A DNA stretch of 64,000 nucleotides, taken from positions 726,501 to 790,500 of the forward strand of contig CAJQUW010002205.1 of the NCBI GenBank assembly GCA_907163375.1, in the 5' to 3' direction. The translations under genes and the position numbers were made by a program. The notes below the pieces were generated by a model. The model was not told the origin of the DNA. It did not search any database and worked only from the letters and a program-made list of their open reading frames with translations. Positions 1 through 9,502 of the stretch are shown here, piece after piece (within the stretch, counting starts at the first letter, position 1; the number at the start of each line of letters is the position of its first letter). This DNA comes from Prostheceraeus crozeri. Taxonomy: Eukaryota; Platyhelminthes; Polycladida; Euryleptidae.

Positions 1-882
1 TTTCTCACAAAGAGAGATTGCATCTGAGCTGAATATTTCGAAGGGAACAGTGAGCACGATAATAGCTAACAGTGGTCTCAAATGCTATCGCCGAATCCAA
101 TGCCACAAACTAACTGAATTTCATTGTGAAGCTCGTGTGGAAAAGGCCGAAGCATTTCTCGATCGCTTTGATGAAAGCAATGAATGGAAGAATATTTGGT
201 TTTCCGATGAAGCGCATTTCAGTCTACACACTCCATTGAATCGTCAGAATGAAAGAATATATCGAGAAGTCACGCTCAAGACGAACATTCCTGCTGAATA
301 TCTCCTTATTCAACATGACAAGCAACAGCCATCTTTGCTTTGTTATGCAGCTGTTTCTTGGCATGACAAATCGGAATTGCGATTCATTGAAGGAGTTGCT
401 GAAAATCAAGACAACATCCCTGCTTCCCGAAGAAAGAAGAAAACAGTGAACCAATTTGTTTATACCCAAGAAATGCGTCCTCTCTTGTTTGATGACATCA
501 ACAGGACAATGAATGGAAGGCCTTGGTTATGGCAGCAAGATGGAGCCAAAGCTCACACTGCAAGAACGTCGATTCAGTGAATCAGAGAAAATGCACCTGA
601 CTTTATTGCTCCTGATCAATGGCCATCAAAAAGTCCAGATTTGAACTATGGATTTACGTCCAGATTTACGGAAATATAGAACAATATACCTATGGACATT
701 ATTCAAAGAGCAACTGCATCGTGGACATCCCGTCTAAGAGCCTGTATTCACAATGGAGGTGGTCACTTTGAACATTTGCTTTGATTTCTATGTCTTCATT
801 TGTTTAATAAAACCTATAATTATTGTTTCATTCGTTTTGAAAATGATTTATCAAAGTATCGATTTTAATTGGGCACCCTGTA
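1..882 (+). mobile_element. Tc1/mariner-superfamily DNA transposon, 5' end outside window
   Basis: The right end is a typical Tc1-like terminus: TACAGGGTGCCC read on the minus strand, abutting a TA dinucleotide at 881-882. The body holds a broken transposase in one frame from base 2 to 784, followed by about 90 bp of AT-rich 3' sequence. The left terminal repeat is cut off by the window edge, so the TIR pair and target duplication cannot be tested. It is a degraded, immobile copy. Confidence 0.85.
2..784 (+). pseudogene. Broken Tc1/mariner (IS630-type) transposase
   Basis: This enzyme family cuts and pastes its own transposon with a D, D, D/E triad. The frame opens at the window edge inside the helix-turn-helix region (IASELNISKGTVSTIIA). 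WFSDEAHFS holds the first catalytic Asp, WQQDGAKAH the second, and WPSKSPDLN is the block before the third. The C-terminus SRLRACIHNGGGHFEHLL is typical of the family. Two in-frame stops (578-580 and 677-679) interrupt it, and the third acidic residue is not seen after SPDLN, where sequence seems lost or rearranged. If the third residue stood at its usual place after SPDLNP, the spacing would be about 37, pointing to a DD37-type group; that is inference. Confidence 0.88.
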
Positions 883-2410
883 TCTTTTAGGAGGTGACAG
901 TGTATAAGGCAACAAAGCAGCGAAGTGAAATATCGACAAAACTAAAATAGCGCTTTCAGCTGGGATTAAATTTTCATTTGACTGTCGATGAATTAGCCTA
1001 AAAATGGTAACTTTTCCTTTTGGATGTGTCTATATGTTATAAGGTTAAGTTAGTTAACTCGAGGATTGTGGATGCACTTAAAGAGAAGATGCGGAAGATT
1101 CAGGGTTCGAGTCTGCCTGTTTCAGGGAAGCATCACCAGGGTGCCCGCGGGTCTGGAAAGTCTGGAAAACACTGAATAAATAAGTCTATAAGTATTGAAG
1201 CTTCACTTACATTATTCCAATCGCATTCTATGTGTTCATTGCTGCAAACTACGCGTATATTGCTTTCTTAGCGCTTCTCTTTTTCTTTTCAAATGATTTT
1301 TGCTAGTACTGAAAGATAGCTCAGTGACCATTTGAGAAAAGACAAGCATTAGGAAAGCAATGTAGCACAGTTTGTCTGAATGAATGTACAGATGGCGATT
1401 GGAATTATAATATGAGCAAAACTTCAATACATGGAGAAAATTGAAAGAACCATGGGTGCTAAAACTCGATGTGGACAAAATCGTAATTTGGAAAACACTT
1501 TAGTAAACAGAATCATTTCAAATAAACGTGACTTGATTAAGGAAACCATCTGGTCAATGATGCAAGACGTTTATATGACGCAAGTATTATAAATCTTGTT
1601 GATAAAGAGAAGTTGGATAAGCGATTGTAGCGTCTATTCCTTTTCATTATTTTCGATGTTTAATTTTTCCTCGAAGACCATGGAAAGGGTTGTGTGCGAA
1701 CTGTCTGCTAGTTATGATTTTAAATTGTATACTTTCAAGCTGCCATGTTTACTTTCCATATTACCAAGACGACCCTGATTGTACATTAGCTTTGTTTACA
1801 GATAGTTTTAAGTAGTGTCAATTGTCAAGCATTTACTCAGTTGCTTGATTAGCTGTGTAGCTGTAGGTTTTATGTAGTTGGTTATTAATAAAATTGACTC
1901 ACCAAAATAGTCCGTTTCCTAAGCGTAAAAAGTTGTGATATTCCAACACAATTTTCGTAATTTAATGATCGAAAATTACAGTTAAAAACAGTTGAGCAAG
2001 AATAATTGATTATAGCTGCAAGTAGCAGACTACATGCATTTTTTAAAAACAGTGCCTAATAGTGATGTGCACTATAAAAATGCTCGCATTTGCATGCCGT
2101 ATGTGTACTACTGTAAAATCGCAAAAAGGGCAATATTATATTTTAATAAAATCAACTTAAAAAGAAAATTCTATCTTACTGATTATAGAAAAATTATGAA
2201 AGCGTATGTTCAAGATTGAAAGCAATGAGAAATGACAGCTGCTATGTGGTAGCCACTCAGTTTCATTCATCATAATTGCAAAAAAACTATTGTGACAAAT
2301 TCAAGTTAGGAAAACTATTTTTATCGCATTTTGAAGTACAATAGCCTATTCTTTTTTTCATAGTTGCATCAACTGGTGAAGCGCCAAATTCATTTGTTAA
2401 AGTGCAAATT
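883..2410. other. AT-rich non-coding stretch, no gene seen
   Basis: No reading frame here resembles a protein and none shows domain motifs. A segment near 1060-1150 contains GGTTCGAGTCTGCC (around 1107), which resembles an RNA polymerase III B box, but no convincing A box lies at the right distance upstream. I do not call a tRNA or SINE. Confidence 0.6.
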
Positions 2411-2625
2411 ATCATTAGCTTAGCTTAGCTTAAATCTCGTACCTGGCAGGCGTAGACACGACCCCTCTCCAGTTCGCTCGTTCTACTGTTACGTCTGCAG
2501 CCTCATCGGGAGTGAGATGTAGAGAACGAAAGTCCTCCTGGAGGATGTCCCGATACCGTTGCCGAGGAGCTCCTCTCGGTCTGCGCCATTCCGCGTCTGA
2601 CGGGTTGAAGTCCCAGTCGATTCTT
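2411..2625 (-). mobile_element. 3' end of an RTE-like LINE
   Basis: On the minus strand a frame of about 65 codons ends at 2430 and reads RRPRGAPRQRYRDILQEDF, then LHLTPDEAADVTVERANWRG. This matches the C-terminal tail of non-LTR retrotransposon polyproteins (a basic RGxPxxRW-like block followed by xxDRxxWR). Directly after the stop comes a short tandem repeat of the 5-mer AGCTA, the kind of simple tail RTE elements end with. Only the last few percent of the element is present, so it is a dead 5'-truncated insertion. It lies on the same strand as the LINE remnant at 3550-3850 and could be the far end of that copy. Confidence 0.75.
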
Positions 2626-3549
2626 GCACATTATCATTCCATCGATAAAAACATGTATATTCGAAACTTGAATGCAAAAGATCGTTCCAGGATCCAAGTG
2701 CATTAGTGCATTCGAATAAGGCCATTTATTCAACACACTGAGTTTTTCGCTCATTCAACTGTTTTGTTCGTTCACCCAGTTCACCTATTCATTTCAATTT
2801 TATGCTATGCCGTTCAGTTCAACTGAAACACTCAAGAGTCACTCACTTCCTTTTTTTTCTTCACTTTGAAAGGCACCAACGTTGTGGGACTTCGAGGTCG
2901 TAGACCTTATTGAGAATCAAAGAACCTGCATTCTTAATAGTGTCCATCATTCTTTCTTACTCGTATAAGTGTCATTCTGTCAATATAAGTGTCACTATGT
3001 TAGTGTCATATATAATTATTTTGTCTTATAAGTGTCATTATAGTGTCATTCTGTCAATTTTGAAAACAACTGTTCCTGATTTTCCTTTGTCTCACAAATC
3101 GACTTACCATTCATAAAACTACCACCACAGGGAGGCCATCCAATTCCAAATCCCGGATTCCTGGAAAGATGGCAATCGTGTGCTCTTTAAAGCATCAGTT
3201 AGTTGATTGGACTATATCTCAGAAGTACATAACTCGTAAATACTTGAAGCAGTAATTACTTGGAATTTTACCTCAGCCTTTAATTTGCCACCCTGAAGAA
3301 ATCGAGAGGAATTTTATGAACTATTTCATAAGACGCAAGAAAATTCTTATGCGGCGCTGCGCTGGCTAAAATGACCTTAAAAATCCCTGTCTGGTCTGAT
3401 CTTTAATATACTCATTCTCATTGTACATGTATTATAATATGCTTACAAACAAAAACAACAGTACTGAATTGTCTGAGCGAAAGTTGCTCCAAACTGGGCT
3501 CTCTTTGTCTGAACAGCGAAAAGCGATGTGAGAATTATATATATATATT
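2626..3549. other. Non-coding, low-complexity repeats
   Basis: Around 2710-2830 the sequence is rich in irregular TTCA/TTCG units. Between about 2935 and 3055 there is an imperfect local repeat built on ATAAGTGTCAT and TTCTGTCAAT, seen three to four times. A short (TA)n run lies at 3537-3550. No coding signal is seen. Confidence 0.55.
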
Positions 3550-3850
3550 ATTTAATAATGTAACACCTAAAATCCTTCGGAAGCATCGCATCTCAAAGGC
3601 ATCGAGGCGTCGCTTATCCGTCTCTATCAGCGTCCACGTTTCCGAAGTAAGCATCAACGCGCTGAACACACGATTGCAACACCATACATTATAGTTCTTG
3701 TGGTAATCACGTGACTCCTCCATTTTTTATCAAAACCTGGTAACCTGCTGCAGGTTTCGGCAGTACTCAGTCCATCTCTCCTTGATCTCTTCTGATGTCT
3801 GCAACAGGACGTTTCCATGTCGATCTTTTGCAAATCGTTTCCCATTTTGT
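3550..3850 (-). pseudogene. RTE-like LINE reverse transcriptase remnant
   Basis: The minus strand carries two blocks of a LINE polyprotein in order. The first, around 3722-3850, reads KRFAKDRHGNVLL followed by EEIKERWTEYCRNL, the linker just before the reverse transcriptase. The second, around 3550-3690, reads ALMLTSETWTLIETDKRRL then FEMRCFRRILGV, the conserved region after the RT. The catalytic RT core that should separate them is missing, so a large internal deletion has occurred. The copy cannot encode an active enzyme. Together with 2411-2625 it may be one element broken up by later changes. Confidence 0.8.
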
Positions 3851-5116
3851 ATTGATATCTCTGATCAGCAGATATGCCTAGAGTGTCGCTGTTTCTGCGC
3901 ACTCTGCTCATTCAGCCATGTTTTCACATCGGCTCGCACCGCCTTTCGAAATTAATTGCATTCGCTCCTGTATATTTTCATGTTCTCTTAAGACTGTAGT
4001 CTCCTATGTTTCGGCTTAGCTTTTCATCCGTAAATAGGAGTGTCATCTGCGTGATACCTTTCTGTCGGCAGACTCTCTGTCATTGCCTATCTGATTGCCG
4101 AATACAGCCGAGCTGCTCTTTCTTTCAACTTTTTTCTTTCCTCAGGTTAATCAAACCAAATTTTTGGGCGAATTGCGGTAAATTGGGATTATTAATGAAT
4201 CTGGAAATTATCCCTCGAAAATCCTAGATCACAAGTCTCTAGAAAATGCTGCTGGGTGAGAGTTACGAGTGTGGGTCTTGCTAGTGTGGATTTTCTTCTA
4301 GGTGGCGAAGTTAAGGCCAAAAATGCTTTTGAAAATAGCTTATTTCATATCTTTATAAGAAAACTTTCATTGATTGTAATTTCGTTGCAATAAAATAAAT
4401 GTATTTACTAAATTTTCAAGACAGTCCTACTGAATAAAGGCCTCATTCTTTAAGCAATCAGTTTTCGAACTGAATCCATGAAGGCACGTCATGAAAACAT
4501 AGTTATAGAGGCACATTCAGAGTCCTAAGTACATAGGTATATGAACAACTCCGCCCCCTCCCAACATGTCCCCTTCAGCACGCATGTATATGTGAATGAT
4601 GGGAACCTACCTCCAAGCGTTTTGTTGTCATCAAAGAAATACACATCGTTCTCTACACCTAACAGTATTTCGCAGAATCTCCATTTTGTATTGCAACCTG
4701 CTCCAAGTCGTTAATTGACTAAAAATTCTGAAGATGAACTGGTCCCTGCTCGATTGTGTTCGATGCCTGAATCAGGTTACAAGTGCATTTTTTCATGCTT
4801 TCAATACGTGCATTTCAAGCTTCCACGACGTGAATGACGTCATCTTTGTAAACTGGAAATCTGAGGTGTTAGTTCGGCTTATCGAGGAACACCGCAGGCA
4901 GATGATTCGGCCCTAGTCGGACACAGTAGATAAAGGTTAAAAAAGTAATTCCCCTTTGTTTTACGGTCGAATTTCTATTAAATCAAGTTAGTACAAATCA
5001 GACTGTCTTAAGTGGCATTGAAAAGCTCGCGAACAAGCTTCAAAAGATCACTGAGCCAGCGCGAAACTCCGTGAGAGCCACTTCATTGACTTGGCGATAT
5101 GCCCAGAGTCAACTAG
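3851..5116. other. Non-coding stretch, no gene seen
   Basis: Short open frames occur on both strands, but none has recognisable domains, a signal peptide or splice context. I see no inverted or tandem repeat worth naming. Confidence 0.5.
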
Positions 5117-5640
5117 TTAGTCAAGCGTCAGGCTCAGCTCATCTTCTAGCTCCCGCAACTGATCTTTCTGATTTGCACATGTCGTAAAACCTTCGCTGTC
5201 GTTGAGAAATTCACACATTTTCGACGCATAATTACAATTATTCATTACAGCAACTGCATTACTTTTGTCAGGTTTAACAACCACCAGATGATCATTATGG
5301 CAAATATTCTGAGACGGCTGAAGACCACCCATCTGAATAGGGGTTCCATGTTGGTCCATCAGTCCATTTTGGCGATCAAAAGGGCTGAAGACATAAATTC
5401 CTGGAAACAGCTTTTCCTTACTGTCACGCATGGATTGGACGATTTTCGAGGAGCACATTGAAAATCGACTTAAAAATCAATTCGTTGAATACCGTCGTTG
5501 AGCGATGGTAAAGGGAAATTGAAAATCAAGTCGACTTTGCACTGCTGATTATTCCACCTGTAGAAATCGCTCATAAGTTTCCTTAGTTGGCTTCAGGCTG
5601 TTACTGTGAATTCTATCGTATAGATGTGTAGTGTACACGC
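5117..5640 (-). pseudogene. Penelope-like element fragment (reverse transcriptase N-terminus)
   Basis: The minus-strand protein at 5458-5117 contains LVVVKPDKSNAVAVMN then YASKMCEFLNDSEGF. This is the first conserved block of Penelope-like reverse transcriptases, whose family pattern is a KPDKGxxVVIxxxxxY followed by KMxxILxDxxKF. Related but broken coding sequence continues upstream to about 5640 (for example THLYDRIHSNSLKPTKETY). No catalytic RT core or GIY-YIG endonuclease is seen here, so it is a broken fossil fragment. It differs in sequence from the elements at 35 and 40 kb and represents a separate PLE lineage. Confidence 0.75.
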
Positions 5641-5785
5641 CGTTGTCAATGTATTTCATTCAGCTTGTCTGATGTCACGAAAGAAGTTTGACCATTTGCA
5701 ACATTTGAAAAGGAACAGCAACGCTAAGTGCATGCAGACAGCTGAGATGTAGCGGATGTACGGATCAGTCGTCATGCACTATGCT

Positions 5786-5991
5786 TAGAGGTGTGCAGTT
5801 GTCCCAAAATCTAGCCTCGACCCGTCCCGAAAAAATCAAAGAAGAACCCGACACGAAATTGCTTGAAACTATCATGATTTGTGATATTAATAACATTGAT
5901 GCCAAACATCCATAATTCAGCTACAACGTGCTCAAACTATGATGATTTTTTCACGTAGCCCGAACCCGCTGGTTCTGAATGTACACATCTA
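5786..5991. mobile_element. Short hAT-like non-autonomous element (probable MITE)
   Basis: The left end begins TAGAGGTGTGCA and the right end, read on the opposite strand, begins TAGATGTGTACA, giving imperfect terminal inverted repeats. Just inside the left end is a run of CCCGACCCGT-like units and inside the right end GCCCGAACCCGC. This TAGxGGTGTGCA plus CCCGA-unit architecture is common in hAT-type short elements. I could not find a clean 8 bp target duplication, so the call is tentative. Confidence 0.4.
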
Positions 5992-6075
5992 TTATTTATA
6001 ACATGCAAGTTGCATATAGACAGGAATTTCGATTCTCCAGCCCTATTTTCATGTCACCAATTCAATGAGGGGCAT

Positions 6076-6711
6076 ACCTAGCTCATTGCAATTTAACCTG
6101 GAATACGCATTTCAATAAGATTTTGAAAGTTGCCGCTCAACGCATGTATGTTATAAGAGTGCTAAAACCTGTTATTCCCGTGAAACAACTTATCACTGTG
6201 TATCATTCCTTAATTACTAGTCTGCTACTTTACTGTGCCCCCTTATTTATTTTTGTACCAAGTTGTATTGAAGCCAAACTTCAACGATTTCAAAATCGTG
6301 CCCACAGAACTATTTGTGGTAAATCATGTGATTGTGGTAATTTTCCTCTTCTTGTCAATGTTAGAAGAACACGTGTTCCAACTTTTTTAACATTTGTGGA
6401 TTTCATGACGAGCATCCACTGCATCCGTTGATTCCTCTTCGTTTGCCCCGTACTGATCATTTATGTATCCCTAGTGTGAAGACATCACGTAGACTCCACT
6501 CATTCATTCCTTAGATGTGTGTCCTTTTAAATGAATATTCCAGCTGAATTATTACTTAATTTCCTAGTTTGTGTAGTCAATTCATACATGCATGTATCTT
6601 CCAAGATGTGTTATTGATTCAATAACAGTATTTTTGCTATTATTTTCTGTGTCTCTTTCTGTAATTTTACGATTTTCAATATTTGAATAAACGCTTACTT
6701 ACTTACTTAGC
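6076..6711 (+). pseudogene. CR1/Jockey-like LINE, 3' end with (TTAC)n tail
   Basis: The frame reads NLTWNTHFNKILKVAAQRMYV then LITVYHSLITSLLLYCAPLF, and LQRFQNRAHRTICG. This is the region after the RT catalytic core of CR1/Jockey/Daphne-like LINEs, where the pattern is SLxWxxHxxxxxxKAxxRxYxL, SxxxYCxPxF, LQxxQNRAxRIIxG. After about 6400 the reading continues in another frame as EHPLHPLIPLRLPRTDH, so there is a frameshift. The 3' untranslated region ends with the simple repeat cttacttacttac near 6695-6708, a usual tail for this group. It is 5'-truncated and inactive. Confidence 0.85.
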
Positions 6712-7097
6712 TGCCGATAAATTGACGTCCAGATTTTAATCTGACTCTTAGACGTTGCAAAATCATCACATCAAGATGTCACACCTTTTCCAATACATGA
6801 GCAATAATAGCCAATTCAACAGTAAAATGTTTCAGAACAAATGCAATCTTCCTTTCTGACTTGACATAATTGATAAATGTCGTGAAATTCACTGATTTTT
6901 AATTCTTATATCTGAGTTTAAGAGTAAAATCTTCAAGTCATTAACTAACATTATCACCTTAACAATAACCACTCCGCATTCTTACTTTACAATTAGCATT
7001 GTCACTAAAATAAAAGCTTACGACTGTAGGCGATCAGGGTATTCAGGAGATTCATCAATTTTCTTACTAGAGAAAAAGAAAATATACCAACCTCATA
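6712..7097. other. AT-rich non-coding
   Basis: No gene is seen. The last 40 bp resemble the segment around 7360-7400 weakly and may be the start of the direct repeat described next. Confidence 0.5.
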
Positions 7098-7674
7098 ATT
7101 TTACGTGTACACCACCGTACCACGTGAAGGCCAACGGCCGAGAATTCTGTGCAAGCTGCTTGTATATTTCTTAATTCACTTTTTAAGTGATCGCAAAATT
7201 AAAAAAGATTTATCGATAGTTAATATTTCAATTTGACGGCACAATAAAGAAAATGAAATAGAAATCACAATTAAGCTCAATTATGAATGATGAATTGGCT
7301 TATTGCTTGTCGGCTGTTGGTGTTACAGTAATCAGGTAGTGCACATTGACTATAAACTTTTTGTTTTTCTAAGAGAAAATGAAAAATTATCTTTCTTGGT
7401 TACTCCTTTTTAATTTTGCATGTACACCACCGCATCACGTGAAGGTCAACGACCGAGAATTCTGTCCAAGCAGCTTGTGCATTTCATAATTTATTATTTC
7501 AGTGATCGTAAAGAAAGGGAGTGACCAAGAAAGTTGGTATTTATTCCTTCAAGTATATAATTAATGTGCACTACCTAATTGTAGCACCAATAACGTAATC
7601 ATGACTAAAGCAATATGCCAATTCATTATTCGTATTTGAGCTTAATTGTGATTTTTATCTCATTTTTCTTTACA
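7098..7674. repeat. Composite foldback repeat with nested direct repeat
   Basis: Two similar segments of about 97 bp (7098-7196 and 7413-7509) both contain GTACACCACCG, then CACGTGAAGG, then CCGAGAATTCTGT. Independently, 7241-7350 pairs with the reverse complement of 7555-7674, sharing AAATCACAATTAAGCTCAA and TAGTGCACATT. An inner pairing, CTTTCTTGGTTACTCC at about 7391 with GGAGTGACCAAGAAAG at about 7518, extends the arms inward. The layout is A, B, A', B-inverted, with A' in the loop. No coding sequence is present. The CACGTGAAGG core recurs at 19003 and 20541, so it is a dispersed family, probably a foldback MITE. Confidence 0.75.
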
Positions 7675-7763
7675 GAGCGGAGAAGGCACGAGCAGGCAGA
7701 CGCATGATTTAATCAAAAAGTTTCGAGTGAAAAGACCATCTGCCAAATTACAGTCTATTGCAG

Positions 7764-7804
7764 TACGCGACAGGTTGCGGAGACCTGCTCCATCTTCAGG
7801 CGGA
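7764..7804 (-). ncRNA. Degenerate hammerhead-ribozyme-like motif, left of an inverted pair
   Basis: On the minus strand CTGAAGA (7799-7793) is followed by GGAGCAGGTCTCC and, after GCAA, by the would-be cleavage triplet GTC at 7771-7769. Bases flanking the core can form a 3 bp stem I (CGC with GCG). The GAAA box of the catalytic core reads GCAA, so this copy is probably inactive. It mirrors the motif at 7840-7872 across an AT-rich 36 bp centre. The arrangement resembles the ends of Penelope-like elements. Confidence 0.45.
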
Positions 7805-7839
7805 TAATGATATTGTAAATATAATATTTATAGATTCCA

Positions 7840-7872
7840 CCTGAAGATGGAGCAGGTCTCTGAAACATGTCG
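7840..7872 (+). ncRNA. Hammerhead-ribozyme-like motif, right of an inverted pair
   Basis: The core reads CTGAAGA (7841-7847), a possible stem II of GAG with CTC around CAGGT, GAAA at 7862-7865, then a 2 bp stem III with 2 nt loop (AC-AT-GT) and C7871 as the expected cleavage base. All conserved core positions CUGANGA and GAAA are present. Stem I is weak here (only the first pair forms). This minimal layout is the one described for hammerheads in Penelope-like elements. Activity is not shown. Confidence 0.5.
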
Positions 7873-7904
7873 CAAATTGGTCTTTTCGCTGAAGCATGTT
7901 TTTT

Positions 7905-8223
7905 CATCGTGTCATCGAATTAAAATATTTATTAAATCAAATTATGAAAATTTATTATATCTTGAGTTTTGAAGAAATTTTGCAATCAAAAGACTTGGAG
8001 ATAGCATGAAATATCCACTTGAATCACAAGTTTCAAAATTAAGCGTCACTCGTGATTAATGTCTTCTCCTGCCAAACAGGCATAAGAGTTAAATATGATG
8101 TTGAATATTTCTCACTTTGGTTTCCGTAACCGAAGTGGATTGTTCCGCCATTTGTATAAAAGATGCACTGCGCTGGTGATGCGATTACTGTGAAGTTCAT
8201 GTCGAAATTCTGCCATTTGTTGT
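7905..8223. other. Non-coding
   Basis: AT-rich sequence follows the hammerhead-like pair. The last 110 bp hold a minus-strand frame (EFRHELHSNRITSAVHLL) continuing from the transposase-like relic next to it. No function is assigned. Confidence 0.35.
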
Positions 8224-8523
8224 TTAAATTCCGATTGCTCGTACCGTCTCGAAGTCTTGCGAGGGCAGCAAACGCATAAAAGCTGTATTTTCATAACATT
8301 CATCAGGCTTTTTGTGGGATACACAAAATAATGCACGAGCCAGCAAATGATGCTTGATGGTGCCGACGTTTTGCACTTCGTTCTTTCTCACGGCAATTCG
8401 GAAAATGTGCGCTGGATCGCATGAGATAGCCAATTGGCGCGCAGTCTCAGAAAAATACTCACGTCGCTCGCAAGCAGCAACGATCTTCTGTTCTTCAATT
8501 TAGCTGATGCCACTACGTGGCAT
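8224..8523 (-). pseudogene. Transposase-like N-terminus (helix-turn-helix relic)
   Basis: Read on the minus strand from an ATG at 8523, the frame gives MPRSGIS, a stop (8502-8500), then IEEQKIVAACERREY and FSETARQLAISCDPAH. This resembles the MPRxx..KxRIVAAxERGEDY..xARQLxIxxxTA pattern of Tc1/IS630-type transposase N-termini in invertebrate genomes. The following residues (NEVQNVGTIKHHLLARALF) are not recognised. No catalytic region follows, so if the assignment is right only the DNA-binding start remains. It could alternatively be a broken host sequence. Confidence 0.4.
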
Positions 8524-8529
8524 CTTAAA

Positions 8530-9490
8530 TTGAAAAGTTGATATCATTCATGCAACATTCATGTTTATAGCCAGACTGATTGTTGAGTTGCGTTCATAGC
8601 TCTTGACTAAGTTATCATCGTTTAAACTACGAGTAAATTCGATGTGAGATACTTTGTGATTAAACTGAGGAAATTGATAAGTTAATTGCGCGACTTAACA
8701 ACTGAATTGAGATTCCTTAAGTTAAATATGAGATTCTTTGTTAATGTATGTTATGTAATTCGGAATGAAATCCGTTATGTAAGTTCTTTCGCGTTAAAGA
8801 CAACTGAATTGACTAAATTTACTATCCGATTTAGTTAATTGATGCATGAATTGGAAAATGTGTACTTCTCTTAAGAGATTCATTAAATGTGTAGTTCTCT
8901 CAATTTATGAAACGAATTTGATCTCTGAATATTCAACTGCTGAATCCGTAGAACCAGATTGTTTAACTCTAATTTTGTGGTTAAATCTGGCGCCATGCCA
9001 TCATTTCTTTCTTTTCTGGCGTTGGCAAACGTGTCATTACGCAGCTAAACTACTTAAATTCCCTCATAAAATGAGGAAAACTTCTCAATTTCATTCAAAA
9101 TGATAAAGTAAAGAAGTGCCTTTACAAGTTAGTTCATCACAATTAAGCAATGTGATAAATGCAAGCATATTAAAGCATGAATTTGACTTCCGAGAAAGAT
9201 CTATTGTGATATTAGTTTTTTTTTCCAACGGGCGCATTGCACCGTAAAATCTGCTACGCTATGACTCCATTTGTGACATCTATGTCGACAGCCATGCCTT
9301 TGTAACAGTTTGCCTGTCATCACTTTCACATTCTAACAACTTTTTCCATTTTAAGTTCATTTGCAAGATATGAAAGAATATTTCGCTTTCATGTCGTTTT
9401 GACATGCGCATGAAGTCCACGGATTCTCCTGATGTTCACTCATTAAAGAATTTAGTTAGTTGAGTTGGTTGAACGCCCTGATTCATTTGG
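8530..9490. other. Upstream region of the lectin-like gene, no second gene seen
   Basis: The sequence is AT-rich and contains repeated GTTAA/TTAAG motifs between 8640 and 8830. I see no exon-like frame. The promoter of the gene at 9503 should lie in the right part, but no convincing TATA box or initiator can be named. Confidence 0.5.
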
Positions 9491-9502
9491 AGGATCATTT
9501 CA

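Noticed and set aside
1100-1120. B-box-like GGTTCGAGTCTGCC suggesting a tRNA or SINE
   Set aside because: No A box at suitable distance and no cloverleaf can be drawn.
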